A stretch of DNA of 6,074 bases from JBLMZW01 sp050259035. Lineage in GTDB: Bacteria > Bacillota > Syntrophomonadia > Syntrophomonadales > DTU052. Each line of letters opens with the position of its first letter. Within the stretch, counting starts at the first letter, position 1. The stretch is taken from positions 1 to 6,074 of the forward strand of contig JBLMZW010000165.1 in the NCBI GenBank assembly GCA_050259035.1, given 5' to 3'. Positions 1 to 4,704 of the stretch are shown here, one piece after another. A program made the translations under genes and the position numbers. Below the pieces are notes generated by a model that was given only the letters and a program-made list of their open reading frames with translations, had not been told where the DNA came from and ran no database searches.

Positions 1-20
1 ATAAAACATTAGAATAAAGT

Positions 21-36
21 AAATAATTCATTATTT
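21..36. repeat. Short AT-only inverted repeat after the UPF0316 gene
   Basis: AAATAAT and ATTATTT form a perfect 7-base inverted repeat with a 2-base spacer, three bases beyond the UPF0316 stop codon. It contains no G-C pair in the arms and is followed by a T-rich but interrupted tract, so it is at best a weak terminator and could be chance in AT-rich DNA. Confidence 0.25.
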
Positions 37-38
37 GT

Positions 39-548
39 TCACTTCTTTGCCAGGTATCCCCCGCTAAAGCTCTTCGGTTCTATAAATACAACGAAAGCGT
101 TGTCATCGAATTCTTTAACCCGGCGTGCCATCTCCATGGCTTCTGTTCGCTTTAACCAGGTATTCATGACCAGTTTCTTGCCTTCTAAACCCTGCGCTTC
201 CCACGTAGTAACTGCATAACCATCTTCCCTTAACTGGTCGGCTATAAAACCGTTTTCCCGTTCAATAATAACCTGAATTCCCCGGTAACCGAGTGCTATT
301 CTCTCCTCTATCCAGCTTCCAACGATTACCCCCGATGCGAATCCCAGGCAATACAACACAAGTTTTAGGGGTTCAGTCAGGTGGTTTATTACTTTTCCCA
401 GGGCAATTACATAAACCATAATCTCAAAGAAGCCTATGACGGCAGAGATGTAACGGTCTCCTCTAATGATAAGAATCATTCGGATGGTTGAAAGTGATAC
501 ATCAATTATACGGGCAAAAAATATAAATAGAAGATCAAATAACATCAT
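39..548 (-). CDS. UPF0316 family membrane protein (DUF5698 + DUF2179)
   Basis: This 169-residue protein matches the UPF0316 family (B. subtilis YebE type), whose function is not established. The N-terminal half is a small membrane domain (DUF5698) with three hydrophobic segments at about residues 4-27, 33-54 and 60-82; the first contains the family-typical IIDVSLSTIR stretch and the third leads into GSWIEE. From about residue 88 to the end is a soluble DUF2179 domain, a small alpha/beta fold also found at the C-terminus of YitT-like proteins, probably cytoplasmic. Length is normal for the family. The frame has a TAG stop six codons upstream of the ATG-ATG start, so the start cannot lie further up; there is no good SD sequence before it. 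It is separated by 139 bases from the prepilin gene, and that spacer carries Fur-like sites and two micro-ORFs, the second overlapping this start by 14 bases. Family assignment is confident; role unknown. Confidence 0.9.
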   Translation of the reverse strand: MMLFDLLFIFFARIIDVSLSTIRMILIIRGDRYISAVIGFFEIMVYVIALGKVINHLTEPLKLVLYCLGFASGVIVGSWIEERIALGYRGIQVIIERENGFIADQLREDGYAVTTWEAQGLEGKKLVMNTWLKRTEAMEMARRVKEFDDNAFVVFIEPKSFSGGYLAKK

Positions 549-609
549 AGTCTCGTGATAGACCTAACAAGTAATCCCGGCCGGGGAAAGAGTTATCGAT
601 CAGTTTCAT
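535..609 (-). other. Possible 24-codon ORF overlapping the UPF0316 start
   Basis: This minus-strand frame begins at an ATG overlapping the stop of the 12-codon ORF and encodes a 24-residue peptide (MKLIDNSFPG at its start). It ends at TGA 14 bases inside the UPF0316 gene, in another frame. The UPF0316 start has no clear SD, so translation of this ORF could deliver ribosomes to it. The peptide matches nothing I recognise; a coding role is unproven. Confidence 0.25.
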
Positions 610-644
610 GACCCCCATTCGTTCTGTAGAGAATTGATTATCAT
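606..644 (-). other. Possible 12-codon leader ORF with its own SD
   Basis: A minus-strand ATG at 644 is preceded by AGAAGAGG (653-660) with an 8-base spacer, a good SD arrangement, and encodes MIINSLQNEWGS before TGA. Its stop overlaps the next ATG in the form TCATGAAA. It may be a leader peptide, a remnant, or chance: the same bases also make a perfect -10 hexamer and part of a Fur-like site, so these readings compete. Confidence 0.25.
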
Positions 645-649
645 TATAT
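635..649. promoter_or_regulatory. Fur-box-like 7-1-7 inverted repeat, site 2
   Basis: On the plus strand TGATTATCATTATAT matches TGATAATnATTATCA at 11 of 14 defined positions. On the minus strand it contains ATAATGATAATCA, identical to 13 consecutive bases of the classical 19-base Fur box. It covers a perfect TATAAT hexamer (minus strand, 648-643), so a bound repressor would block that -10 element. No good -35 hexamer stands 16-18 bases upstream of it. Binding is inferred only. Confidence 0.35.
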
Positions 650-675
650 TAACCTCTTCTACCCAGGGTATAAGA

Positions 676-690
676 CAATAATAATTATCA
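676..690. promoter_or_regulatory. Fur-box-like 7-1-7 inverted repeat, site 1
   Basis: On the minus strand the sequence TGATAATTATTATTG matches the Gram-positive Fur 7-1-7 consensus TGATAATnATTATCA at 12 of 14 defined positions. It matches the PerR consensus (TTATAATnATTATAA) less well. It starts at the stop codon of the prepilin gene and lies upstream of the UPF0316 gene. AT-rich DNA gives such matches by chance, so this is a candidate only. Confidence 0.35.
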
Positions 691-1233
691 TTTATATTTC
701 TTTTGCCATGTAATCCAGTCTTCCGGTGGATCATGGCTGATACGTATACTCCCCAAACATGGGGTAACCGGTATGTACAGCCTGTGACCTAATTGATCTT
801 CCAATACCACGGTTCCTCCCTGAGTAGGTGCCCCGGTGCATACAAAACAGCAGGCTGAACGCCCAACAACATATTTCCTGGCCGGATCGGCAGGAAAATT
901 CGTGCCCACAACCTTAATCCCAGGCTGCAAATAGTAGAATTTGATTTTATCTTGACTCTTAAGAATATACCTGTCGGACCCGGCGGTAAATATTATGAAT
1001 GATTCTTCACCGGTTGACATTGCATTTTCCTTGACCTGGTACATATGCTGCATGATCATACTGGCATTGTTATGTAAGGTCAGTTCGTTTAAGCCCTTGA
1101 TAAAAGCTGGTACCGATAGACCCAATAAAATGCTTGTTATTGTTACTACCGTCAGTAGTTCAAGATAAGTAAGGCCTCGACTGGCCTTACAAGACCTAAT
1201 CCTAGCTGTTATGAACCTGTTTTTGCACCGCAC
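688..1233 (-). CDS. GspH/FimT-like type IV prepilin or pseudopilin
   Basis: The 181-residue product has the architecture of a type IV prepilin or minor pseudopilin. A basic leader (residues 1-20, seven Arg/Lys) ends in Gly20, the expected prepilin-peptidase cleavage point, followed by LTYLE with the conserved Glu at mature position 5. A hydrophobic helix covers about residues 24-44. The body resembles the GspH/FimT group: a helical stretch (about 55-75) with a VKENAMSTG segment, then beta-rich sequence and a typical GGTVVLEDQLG strand pair near 139-149. The start is GTG, chosen because a near-perfect SD (GAGGTGAT, 1239-1246) sits 5 bases upstream, inside the aroE end. The two genes overlap by 32 bases, suggesting coupled translation. 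The mature body has four cysteines (128, 129, 132, 159). No other pilus gene lies in the window, so the assembly system it serves is unknown. It could act in adhesion, DNA uptake or secretion. Confidence 0.85.
   Translation of the reverse strand: MRCKNRFITARIRSCKASRGLTYLELLTVVTITSILLGLSVPAFIKGLNELTLHNNASMIMQHMYQVKENAMSTGEESFIIFTAGSDRYILKSQDKIKFYYLQPGIKVVGTNFPADPARKYVVGRSACCFVCTGAPTQGGTVVLEDQLGHRLYIPVTPCLGSIRISHDPPEDWITWQKKYK
1169..1190 (-). repeat. Perfect 8-bp hairpin inside the prepilin leader region
   Basis: GTAAGGCC and GGCCTTAC form a perfect inverted repeat with a 6-base loop (AGTCGA on the transcript). It begins about 43 bases after the GTG start and spans codons 15-22, across the prepilin cleavage site. 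It lacks a following U-run, so it is not a standard terminator. Confidence 0.5.
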
Positions 1234-2059
1234 TTCTCATCACCTCGACCGGAGCCTTTTGGCCTGTAAACAATTCGAAGCTAACTGCGCCCTGGTTAAT
1301 AAACATACCCAGGCCATCCACAGTTTTAAAGCCTTGCTGTTGTGCCGCTGCAAGAAGTCTGGTGCAAATCGGATTATATACAATATCAGAAATAACTGCT
1401 TCTGAGTTAACCAGTTCAAGATCAATTTCCGGAATACCTGTTAAGTCAGGGAACATCCCAATAGGGGTAGTATTGATTAACAAATTGGCTTGTCCTAATA
1501 ATCCTTTTAAAGACTTATCCTGTGGGGATAAACCGTAACTGGTTTTACCCGTACAGCGTGTAATATGCTCAGCCAGAGTGACTGCTCGCGAAACCGTTCG
1601 ATTGACAAACACAGTATCACAACCACGTCTGGCCAGTTCAAATCCTATGGCCCGGGCTGCCCCTCCCGCACCTAAAACGACGGCCAGGCCACCAATTTCG
1701 ATACCGGCCTGTTGCAGTGACAGGATGAATCCCTGTCCGTCGGTATTATAGCCCGATGCTATCCCGTTCTTAATTACCACGGTATTGACCGCACCGCAGT
1801 CTTTGGCTGATTCACTGACCCAATCCAGCTGCTCAATAATGTGTTCTTTGTAAGGAATAGTCACATTGAATCCCTTAATATTAAGAGTCCCAGCCGCCTG
1901 TATGACTTGAGGGAACCTATCCTGGCCGACTGCAAATGGCAGATAGACGGCATTGATACCCAGATGCTGCAGTGCACTGTTATGCATTAAAGGCGAGAGT
2001 GAATGGGTAAGCGGATATCCCAGTACCCCAATAATCCATGTATCCTGGTTAATAGACAA
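1202..2059 (-). CDS. aroE: Shikimate dehydrogenase (NADP+)
   Basis: This enzyme reduces 3-dehydroshikimate to shikimate with NADPH, the fourth step of chorismate and aromatic amino-acid synthesis, in the cytoplasm. With a TTG start at 2059 it has 285 residues, close to the family's 270-285. In that numbering Ser20 and Ser22 (HSLSP) bind shikimate, Lys71 (NVTIPYK) and Asp107 (YNTDG) are the catalytic pair, GAGGAA at 130-135 is the Rossmann nucleotide loop, and NRT at 153-155 is the NADP-specificity segment. NTTPIGM, DIVYNP and the C-terminal GLGMFINQG follow as usual. An in-frame ATG lies seven codons upstream at 2080 but has no SD, whereas GAGGTGAG (2064-2071) is well placed for TTG, so I prefer TTG. 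YqeG precedes it by 74 bases and the prepilin gene overlaps its end by 32. All key residues are intact. Confidence 0.96.
   Translation of the reverse strand: MSINQDTWIIGVLGYPLTHSLSPLMHNSALQHLGINAVYLPFAVGQDRFPQVIQAAGTLNIKGFNVTIPYKEHIIEQLDWVSESAKDCGAVNTVVIKNGIASGYNTDGQGFILSLQQAGIEIGGLAVVLGAGGAARAIGFELARRGCDTVFVNRTVSRAVTLAEHITRCTGKTSYGLSPQDKSLKGLLGQANLLINTTPIGMFPDLTGIPEIDLELVNSEAVISDIVYNPICTRLLAAAQQQGFKTVDGLGMFINQGAVSFELFTGQKAPVEVMRSAVQKQVHNS
1239..1246 (-). promoter_or_regulatory. SD that fixes the GTG start of the prepilin
   Basis: GAGGTGAT on the minus strand, 5 bases before GTG at 1233-1231, lies inside the last codons of aroE. No ATG in the prepilin frame offers an alternative before the conserved cleavage site. 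Confidence 0.75.
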
Positions 2060-2063
2060 GGTT

Positions 2064-2071
2064 CTCACCTC
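2064..2071 (-). promoter_or_regulatory. SD favouring the TTG start of aroE
   Basis: GAGGTGAG stands 4 bases before TTG at 2059-2057. It lies downstream of the ATG at 2080, which itself is preceded only by AT-rich sequence, so the longer 292-residue form is less likely. Confidence 0.65.
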
Positions 2072-2103
2072 GGAGTCCATTACTTTATATGAATATTAAA
2101 GGT

Positions 2104-2132
2104 ATTATCCCAAAATTTGTCATAAATTACAA
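2104..2132 (-). promoter_or_regulatory. Candidate SigA-type promoter before aroE
   Basis: TTGTAA (2132-2127) and GATAAT (2109-2104) are separated by 17 bases on the minus strand, in the short spacer after the yqeG stop. Each hexamer is an imperfect match. A transcript from here would have about a 40-base leader before the TTG start. It may add to read-through from yqeG. Confidence 0.35.
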
Positions 2133-2133
2133 C

Positions 2134-2664
2134 CTATTCACCAAAAAATCCATCCAGTTTTTCTGGAGTAGCGGTAGGCCCGATTTGAAGCAATACCAGT
2201 TTCTCTATCTGACGGGTAATTCTAGTTCCAAAGAATTCTTTTCGGGTTATTGGCACAACCAGAATAGTGAATAGACTCATTCGGTTGCCTCCAAGTATAT
2301 CGGTAAAAACTTGGTCACCGATAACCGCGGTTTCTTCCGGGCCGCAACCGATAATATCCATAGCCTGGCGAAAAGCCTTACGCCTCGGCTTACCGGCCCG
2401 AGAAACAAAAGGTATGCCCAGGTTCTCGGCAACTTTAAGTACTCTTTCTCGTCCATTGTTGGAAACCAGGCATGCCTTGAAACCTTTTTCTTTAGCCTGG
2501 GCGAACCAGTAGATGATTTCTTCATGAATGATATTGCTGTTCCACTCGGTTACTGTATTATCGAGGTCAAAAAGAAATGCCCTTATACCGTAGTTAAATA
2601 ACTTGTCCAGTGGCAGTTGTAGTACTGATTCTACATAAAGGTCAGGAAAAAGGCTTCTTAACAC
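2134..2664 (-). CDS. yqeG: YqeG family HAD-IIIA phosphatase
   Basis: This is a 176-residue soluble haloacid-dehalogenase phosphatase of the YqeG group, related to the yeast mitochondrial phosphatidylglycerophosphate phosphatase Gep4; the substrate in bacteria is not settled from sequence. Numbered from the GTG at 2664, motif I is FDLDNT with nucleophile Asp33 and acid/base Asp35, motif II is Ser68 in LVSNNG, motif III is Lys92 in AGKPRRK, and motif IV is IGDQVFTD with Asp117 and Asp122. No large cap domain is present. The open frame extends to a TTG at 2700, but GGAGGT (2674-2679) sits 9 bases before the GTG, and the resulting N-terminus MLRSLFPDLYV resembles the known family beginning (MLKKFLPDE in B. 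subtilis). Adjacent yqeG and aroE also occur in B. subtilis, with yqeH between them; here yqeH is absent. Confidence 0.93.
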   Translation of the reverse strand: MLRSLFPDLYVESVLQLPLDKLFNYGIRAFLFDLDNTVTEWNSNIIHEEIIYWFAQAKEKGFKACLVSNNGRERVLKVAENLGIPFVSRAGKPRRKAFRQAMDIIGCGPEETAVIGDQVFTDILGGNRMSLFTILVVPITRKEFFGTRITRQIEKLVLLQIGPTATPEKLDGFFGE

Positions 2665-2673
2665 CTGCCTTAT

Positions 2674-2679
2674 ACCTCC
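2674..2679 (-). promoter_or_regulatory. SD that fixes the GTG start of yqeG
   Basis: GGAGGT lies 9 bases upstream of GTG at 2664-2662 and inside the 12-codon extension that a TTG at 2700 would give. The TTG has no SD. Confidence 0.7.
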
Positions 2680-2704
2680 GGAACTATAAATTGAGTTCAA
2701 CCCA

Positions 2705-2733
2705 ATAATAACGTAAAAGGCAATTTAGATCAA
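2705..2733 (-). promoter_or_regulatory. Candidate SigA-type promoter before yqeG
   Basis: TTGATC (2733-2728) and TATTAT (2710-2705) are 17 bases apart on the minus strand, in the 90-base spacer between sigK and yqeG. The -10 matches the consensus at 5 of 6 and the -35 at 4 of 6. It would let yqeG-aroE-prepilin be expressed in growing cells independently of sporulation-specific sigK transcription. Confidence 0.45.
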
Positions 2734-2754
2734 AGACTTCCATGTTTAAAACCG

Positions 2755-3477
2755 TTATATTTCTCCCGCAGCAGGCGGTACATCAAGCGCAAGCTCCTTA
2801 ATTATCTTACCTATGGCTTTTTTTTCGATTCTCGAAACATATGAACGAGATATACCTAACTTTTTGGCAATTTCTCTCTGAGTCTCTTTTAAACCGGAAA
2901 AGAGTCCATACCTCATTTCTATTACTTGACGTTCCTGCCGAGTTAAGGTAGATAATTTATCCCTGATCCTTTCCTCCTGCATCTTCATTTCTACTATATC
3001 GACTATTTCATTTTCGCTGAATAACACATCCAGGAGAGATATTTCATTACCTTCCTTGTCGTAGCCAATAGGATCATAAAGAGATACTTCCATTCTGACC
3101 TTCTTCATGTTGCGAAGGTACATTAAAACCTCGTTCTCAATACATCGACTGGCGTATGTTGCCAGTCTTGTCCCGCGTGTTTCGTCAAAGGTTTTAATCG
3201 CCTTGATAAGTCCTATAGTTCCTATTGAAATTAGATCTTCCGCGTCTTCCCCCTTAACCTCGTATTTTTTTACGACATGAGCCACCAGTCTAAGATTATG
3301 TTCTATCAGACGGTTTTTGGCCTCCTCGCTGCCAGACTTCATGTTCCGCAGGCATTCACGTTCTTGTTCCTCAGTTAATGGGTGGGGAAAAGTAAGGTTG
3401 TTAAGGTATGAAAAAAGTAGGAAACCGCCTTTGAAAATCGTTCCGAGAAGGACCAGTAAACAACCAGCCAGAGTCAA
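2755..3477 (-). CDS. sigK: RNA polymerase sporulation sigma factor SigK (pro-form)
   Basis: This 240-residue protein is the late mother-cell sporulation sigma factor, which directs coat, cortex and lysis genes in the second half of sporulation. The N-terminal 23 residues are hydrophobic and resemble the pro-sequence that tethers pro-SigK to membrane; by analogy with B. subtilis (FLVS/YVKN) the SpoIVFB protease would cut near Ser23/Tyr24 (LLFS/YLNN). Region 2 spans about 57-125, including EHNLRLVAHVVKKYE and EDLISIGTIGLIKAI, and region 4 carries the helix-turn-helix QREIAKKLGISRSYVSRIEKK near 200-220. HNLRLVAH and DPIGYDKEGNEISLLDVL favour SigK over its paralogue SigE. The start is TTG, with GGAGGT 8 bases upstream. 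The gene is continuous, so no skin-type recombination is needed to build it. A SigE-like promoter candidate lies upstream. No terminator is seen before yqeG. Confidence 0.96.
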   Translation of the reverse strand: MTLAGCLLVLLGTIFKGGFLLFSYLNNLTFPHPLTEEQERECLRNMKSGSEEAKNRLIEHNLRLVAHVVKKYEVKGEDAEDLISIGTIGLIKAIKTFDETRGTRLATYASRCIENEVLMYLRNMKKVRMEVSLYDPIGYDKEGNEISLLDVLFSENEIVDIVEMKMQEERIRDKLSTLTRQERQVIEMRYGLFSGLKETQREIAKKLGISRSYVSRIEKKAIGKIIKELALDVPPAAGEI

Positions 3478-3483
3478 AGCTGT

Positions 3484-3491
3484 CCACCTCC
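3484..3491 (-). promoter_or_regulatory. SD fixing the TTG start of sigK
   Basis: GGAGGTGG is a near-perfect SD whose GGAGGT core ends 8 bases before TTG at 3477-3475. The GTG inside it is in another frame. The overlapping GTGGACAGCT also resembles the SpoIIID consensus WWRRACARNY (one mismatch), a weak lead only. Confidence 0.7.
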
Positions 3492-3509
3492 ATTAGTATC
3501 CGCCCTAAA

Positions 3510-3538
3510 ATAGTATGGAGATGGGCTTCAAATTGTGA
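3510..3538 (-). promoter_or_regulatory. Candidate SigE-type promoter of sigK
   Basis: On the minus strand TCACAATT (3538-3531) is followed after 13 bases by CATACTAT (3517-3510). The latter is close to the SigE -10 consensus CATACAnT and the former partly matches the -35 consensus (KMATATT). SigE with SpoIIID drives sigK in B. subtilis, which fits. The transcript would start about 20 bases before the SD. The 155-base spacer (3478-3632) shows no other clear signal and no terminator for the cyclase gene. Confidence 0.45.
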
Positions 3539-3632
3539 CTGGTTATTATTTGGAATTATGTAAAGGAACACTCATTTACGGTAATCAACAACTATTGGGG
3601 CAATTAACTCACAACCTGGTCATATAATCATG

Positions 3633-4637
3633 TCATGCCTTGCCATTGGACGAAATAGAAGGCCGCCCTTTTCTGACCCGATTCCGACCTTCCTGTTTGG
3701 CGAGGTATAATGCAGAGTCCGCCGCAGCGATTATGGTGCTGGGGATGGCATTTCTGACTGGTATCATGGTGCAAACACCCACACTAACAGTAACGTAATC
3801 ACTGATCGATGAGGCTTCATGTTGAATCTGAGAGGCCACCACCCGGGTGCGCAAGAGTTCGGCAACTACCATTCCTCCAACCGAATCGGTGTCAGGGAGA
3901 ATAACCGCGAATTCTTCCCCCCCATAACGGGCAACCAAATCCCCTGGTCTTTTGATCTCGTTCTGAAGTATTTTAGCTATGTTTTTAAGGCAATCATCCC
4001 CGGCCAGGTGGCCGTAATGGTCATTGTAGTCTTTAAAAAAGTCAATATCAATCATCAATAGGGTCAGCGGCTTTTCCTCTCTCATAGCTCGCCGCCACTC
4101 TTTATCCAGCGTCTCTTCAAAATACCTTCGATTGACTATGCCCGTCAGGCCATCCAGAGACGATAACCGTTGCAGTCGCTGGTTCGCCTGTTCCAACTGC
4201 CTGGTAACCGCTATTAATTCTAGTTCCCTGGCTTTACGGCAATCCATTTCAGATTTTAACCTGAGAGCTGAACCAATCCGCGCTTGTAGTTCTATCCGGT
4301 TTAATGGCTTGGTTAAGTAATCCATAGCTCCCGCCTGAAATGCTAAATGGAGGCTGTCAATAGTGTCTACAGCCGTCACCATAATTACAGGTATATCCCG
4401 GGTACATTGATCGGCCTTGATTGTCTTCAATGCTTCAATTCCATCTATTCCAGGCATAACAATGTCCATTAATATCAGGTCTATAGATCCCATTTTAGCC
4501 GGGTCATCCAGCCCCAGGTGATGGAAAGCTTCCCGGGCAGAAAGTGCGGTAATAAGATCAGTGTAACCTCCCTGGCGTAAAAACGAGGTTATTACCTTCA
4601 GGCTATCCGGTGAATCATCCACAACGATAATGCTCAA
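3633..4637 (-). CDS. Response regulator diguanylate cyclase (REC-GGDEF)
   Basis: This cytoplasmic enzyme should make cyclic di-GMP from two GTP when its receiver is phosphorylated. With a TTG start at 4637 it has 334 residues. The receiver (about 1-120) has the acidic pair Asp7/Asp8, phospho-acceptor Asp58 in LILMDIVMPG, Thr88 and Lys110 (YLTKP). A helical, probably coiled-coil linker (about 131-158) leads to a GGDEF domain (about 160-325) with DGLTGIVNRR, metal ligand Asp197 in MIDIDFFKDYND, and the active-site loop GGEEF at 239-243. RPGD at 230-233 is a canonical I-site (RxxD five residues before GGEEF), implying product inhibition. All catalytic residues are present, so it should be active. 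The frame extends to an ATG at 4694 (353 residues), but that has no SD; AAGGGGG (4648-4654) precedes the TTG, and MSIIVVDDS is a typical receiver start. No partner kinase is in the window. It lies 66 bases after the PBP gene and 155 before sigK. Confidence 0.93.
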   Translation of the reverse strand: MSIIVVDDSPDSLKVITSFLRQGGYTDLITALSAREAFHHLGLDDPAKMGSIDLILMDIVMPGIDGIEALKTIKADQCTRDIPVIMVTAVDTIDSLHLAFQAGAMDYLTKPLNRIELQARIGSALRLKSEMDCRKARELELIAVTRQLEQANQRLQRLSSLDGLTGIVNRRYFEETLDKEWRRAMREEKPLTLLMIDIDFFKDYNDHYGHLAGDDCLKNIAKILQNEIKRPGDLVARYGGEEFAVILPDTDSVGGMVVAELLRTRVVASQIQHEASSISDYVTVSVGVCTMIPVRNAIPSTIIAAADSALYLAKQEGRNRVRKGRPSISSNGKA

Positions 4638-4647
4638 TACGACCCAA

Positions 4648-4654
4648 CCCCCTT
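4648..4654 (-). promoter_or_regulatory. SD favouring the TTG start of the cyclase
   Basis: AAGGGGG stands 10 bases before TTG at 4637-4635, a slightly long spacing. The ATG at 4694 lies only 9 bases after the PBP stop and has no SD. The receiver fold needs nothing upstream of the TTG. Confidence 0.55.
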
Positions 4655-4658
4655 CATC

Positions 4659-4704
4659 AATAACCCAGCCTGTATCATACGTACAACTATCCATTGGGTT
4701 TATT
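4659..4704 (-). repeat. Imperfect long-loop stem between PBP and cyclase genes
   Basis: On the minus strand AATAAACCCA (4704-4695) can pair with TGGGTTATT (4667-4659), with one bulged A and a 27-base loop. It begins at the PBP stop codon and ends just before the cyclase SD. There is no U-run after it, so it is not a usual intrinsic terminator; it may be an mRNA structure or chance. Confidence 0.3.

Noticed and set aside
461..482. AATGAT/ATCATT inverted repeat inside the UPF0316 gene as a further Fur site
   Set aside because: It matches only about 10 of 14 defined positions, lies inside coding sequence and is not near a promoter.
576..585. GC-only palindrome CCCGGCCGGG in the prepilin-UPF0316 spacer, considered as a terminator stem
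   Set aside because: It has no room for a loop and no T-run on either side; more likely a chance palindrome.
2662..2754. Intrinsic terminator after sigK
   Set aside because: No stem followed by a T-run exists in the spacer on the minus strand; the T-rich runs lack a preceding GC hairpin.
2755..3477. Assigning the sigma factor to SigE
   Set aside because: The hydrophobic short pro-sequence and the HNLRLVAH and DKEGNEISLLDVL segments match SigK, not the longer charged pro-sequence and ERNLRLVVY of SigE.
4653..4690. TTGTAC followed by TTATTG as a promoter for the cyclase
   Set aside because: The -10 matches the consensus at only one position at 17-base spacing and three at 18; too weak to annotate.
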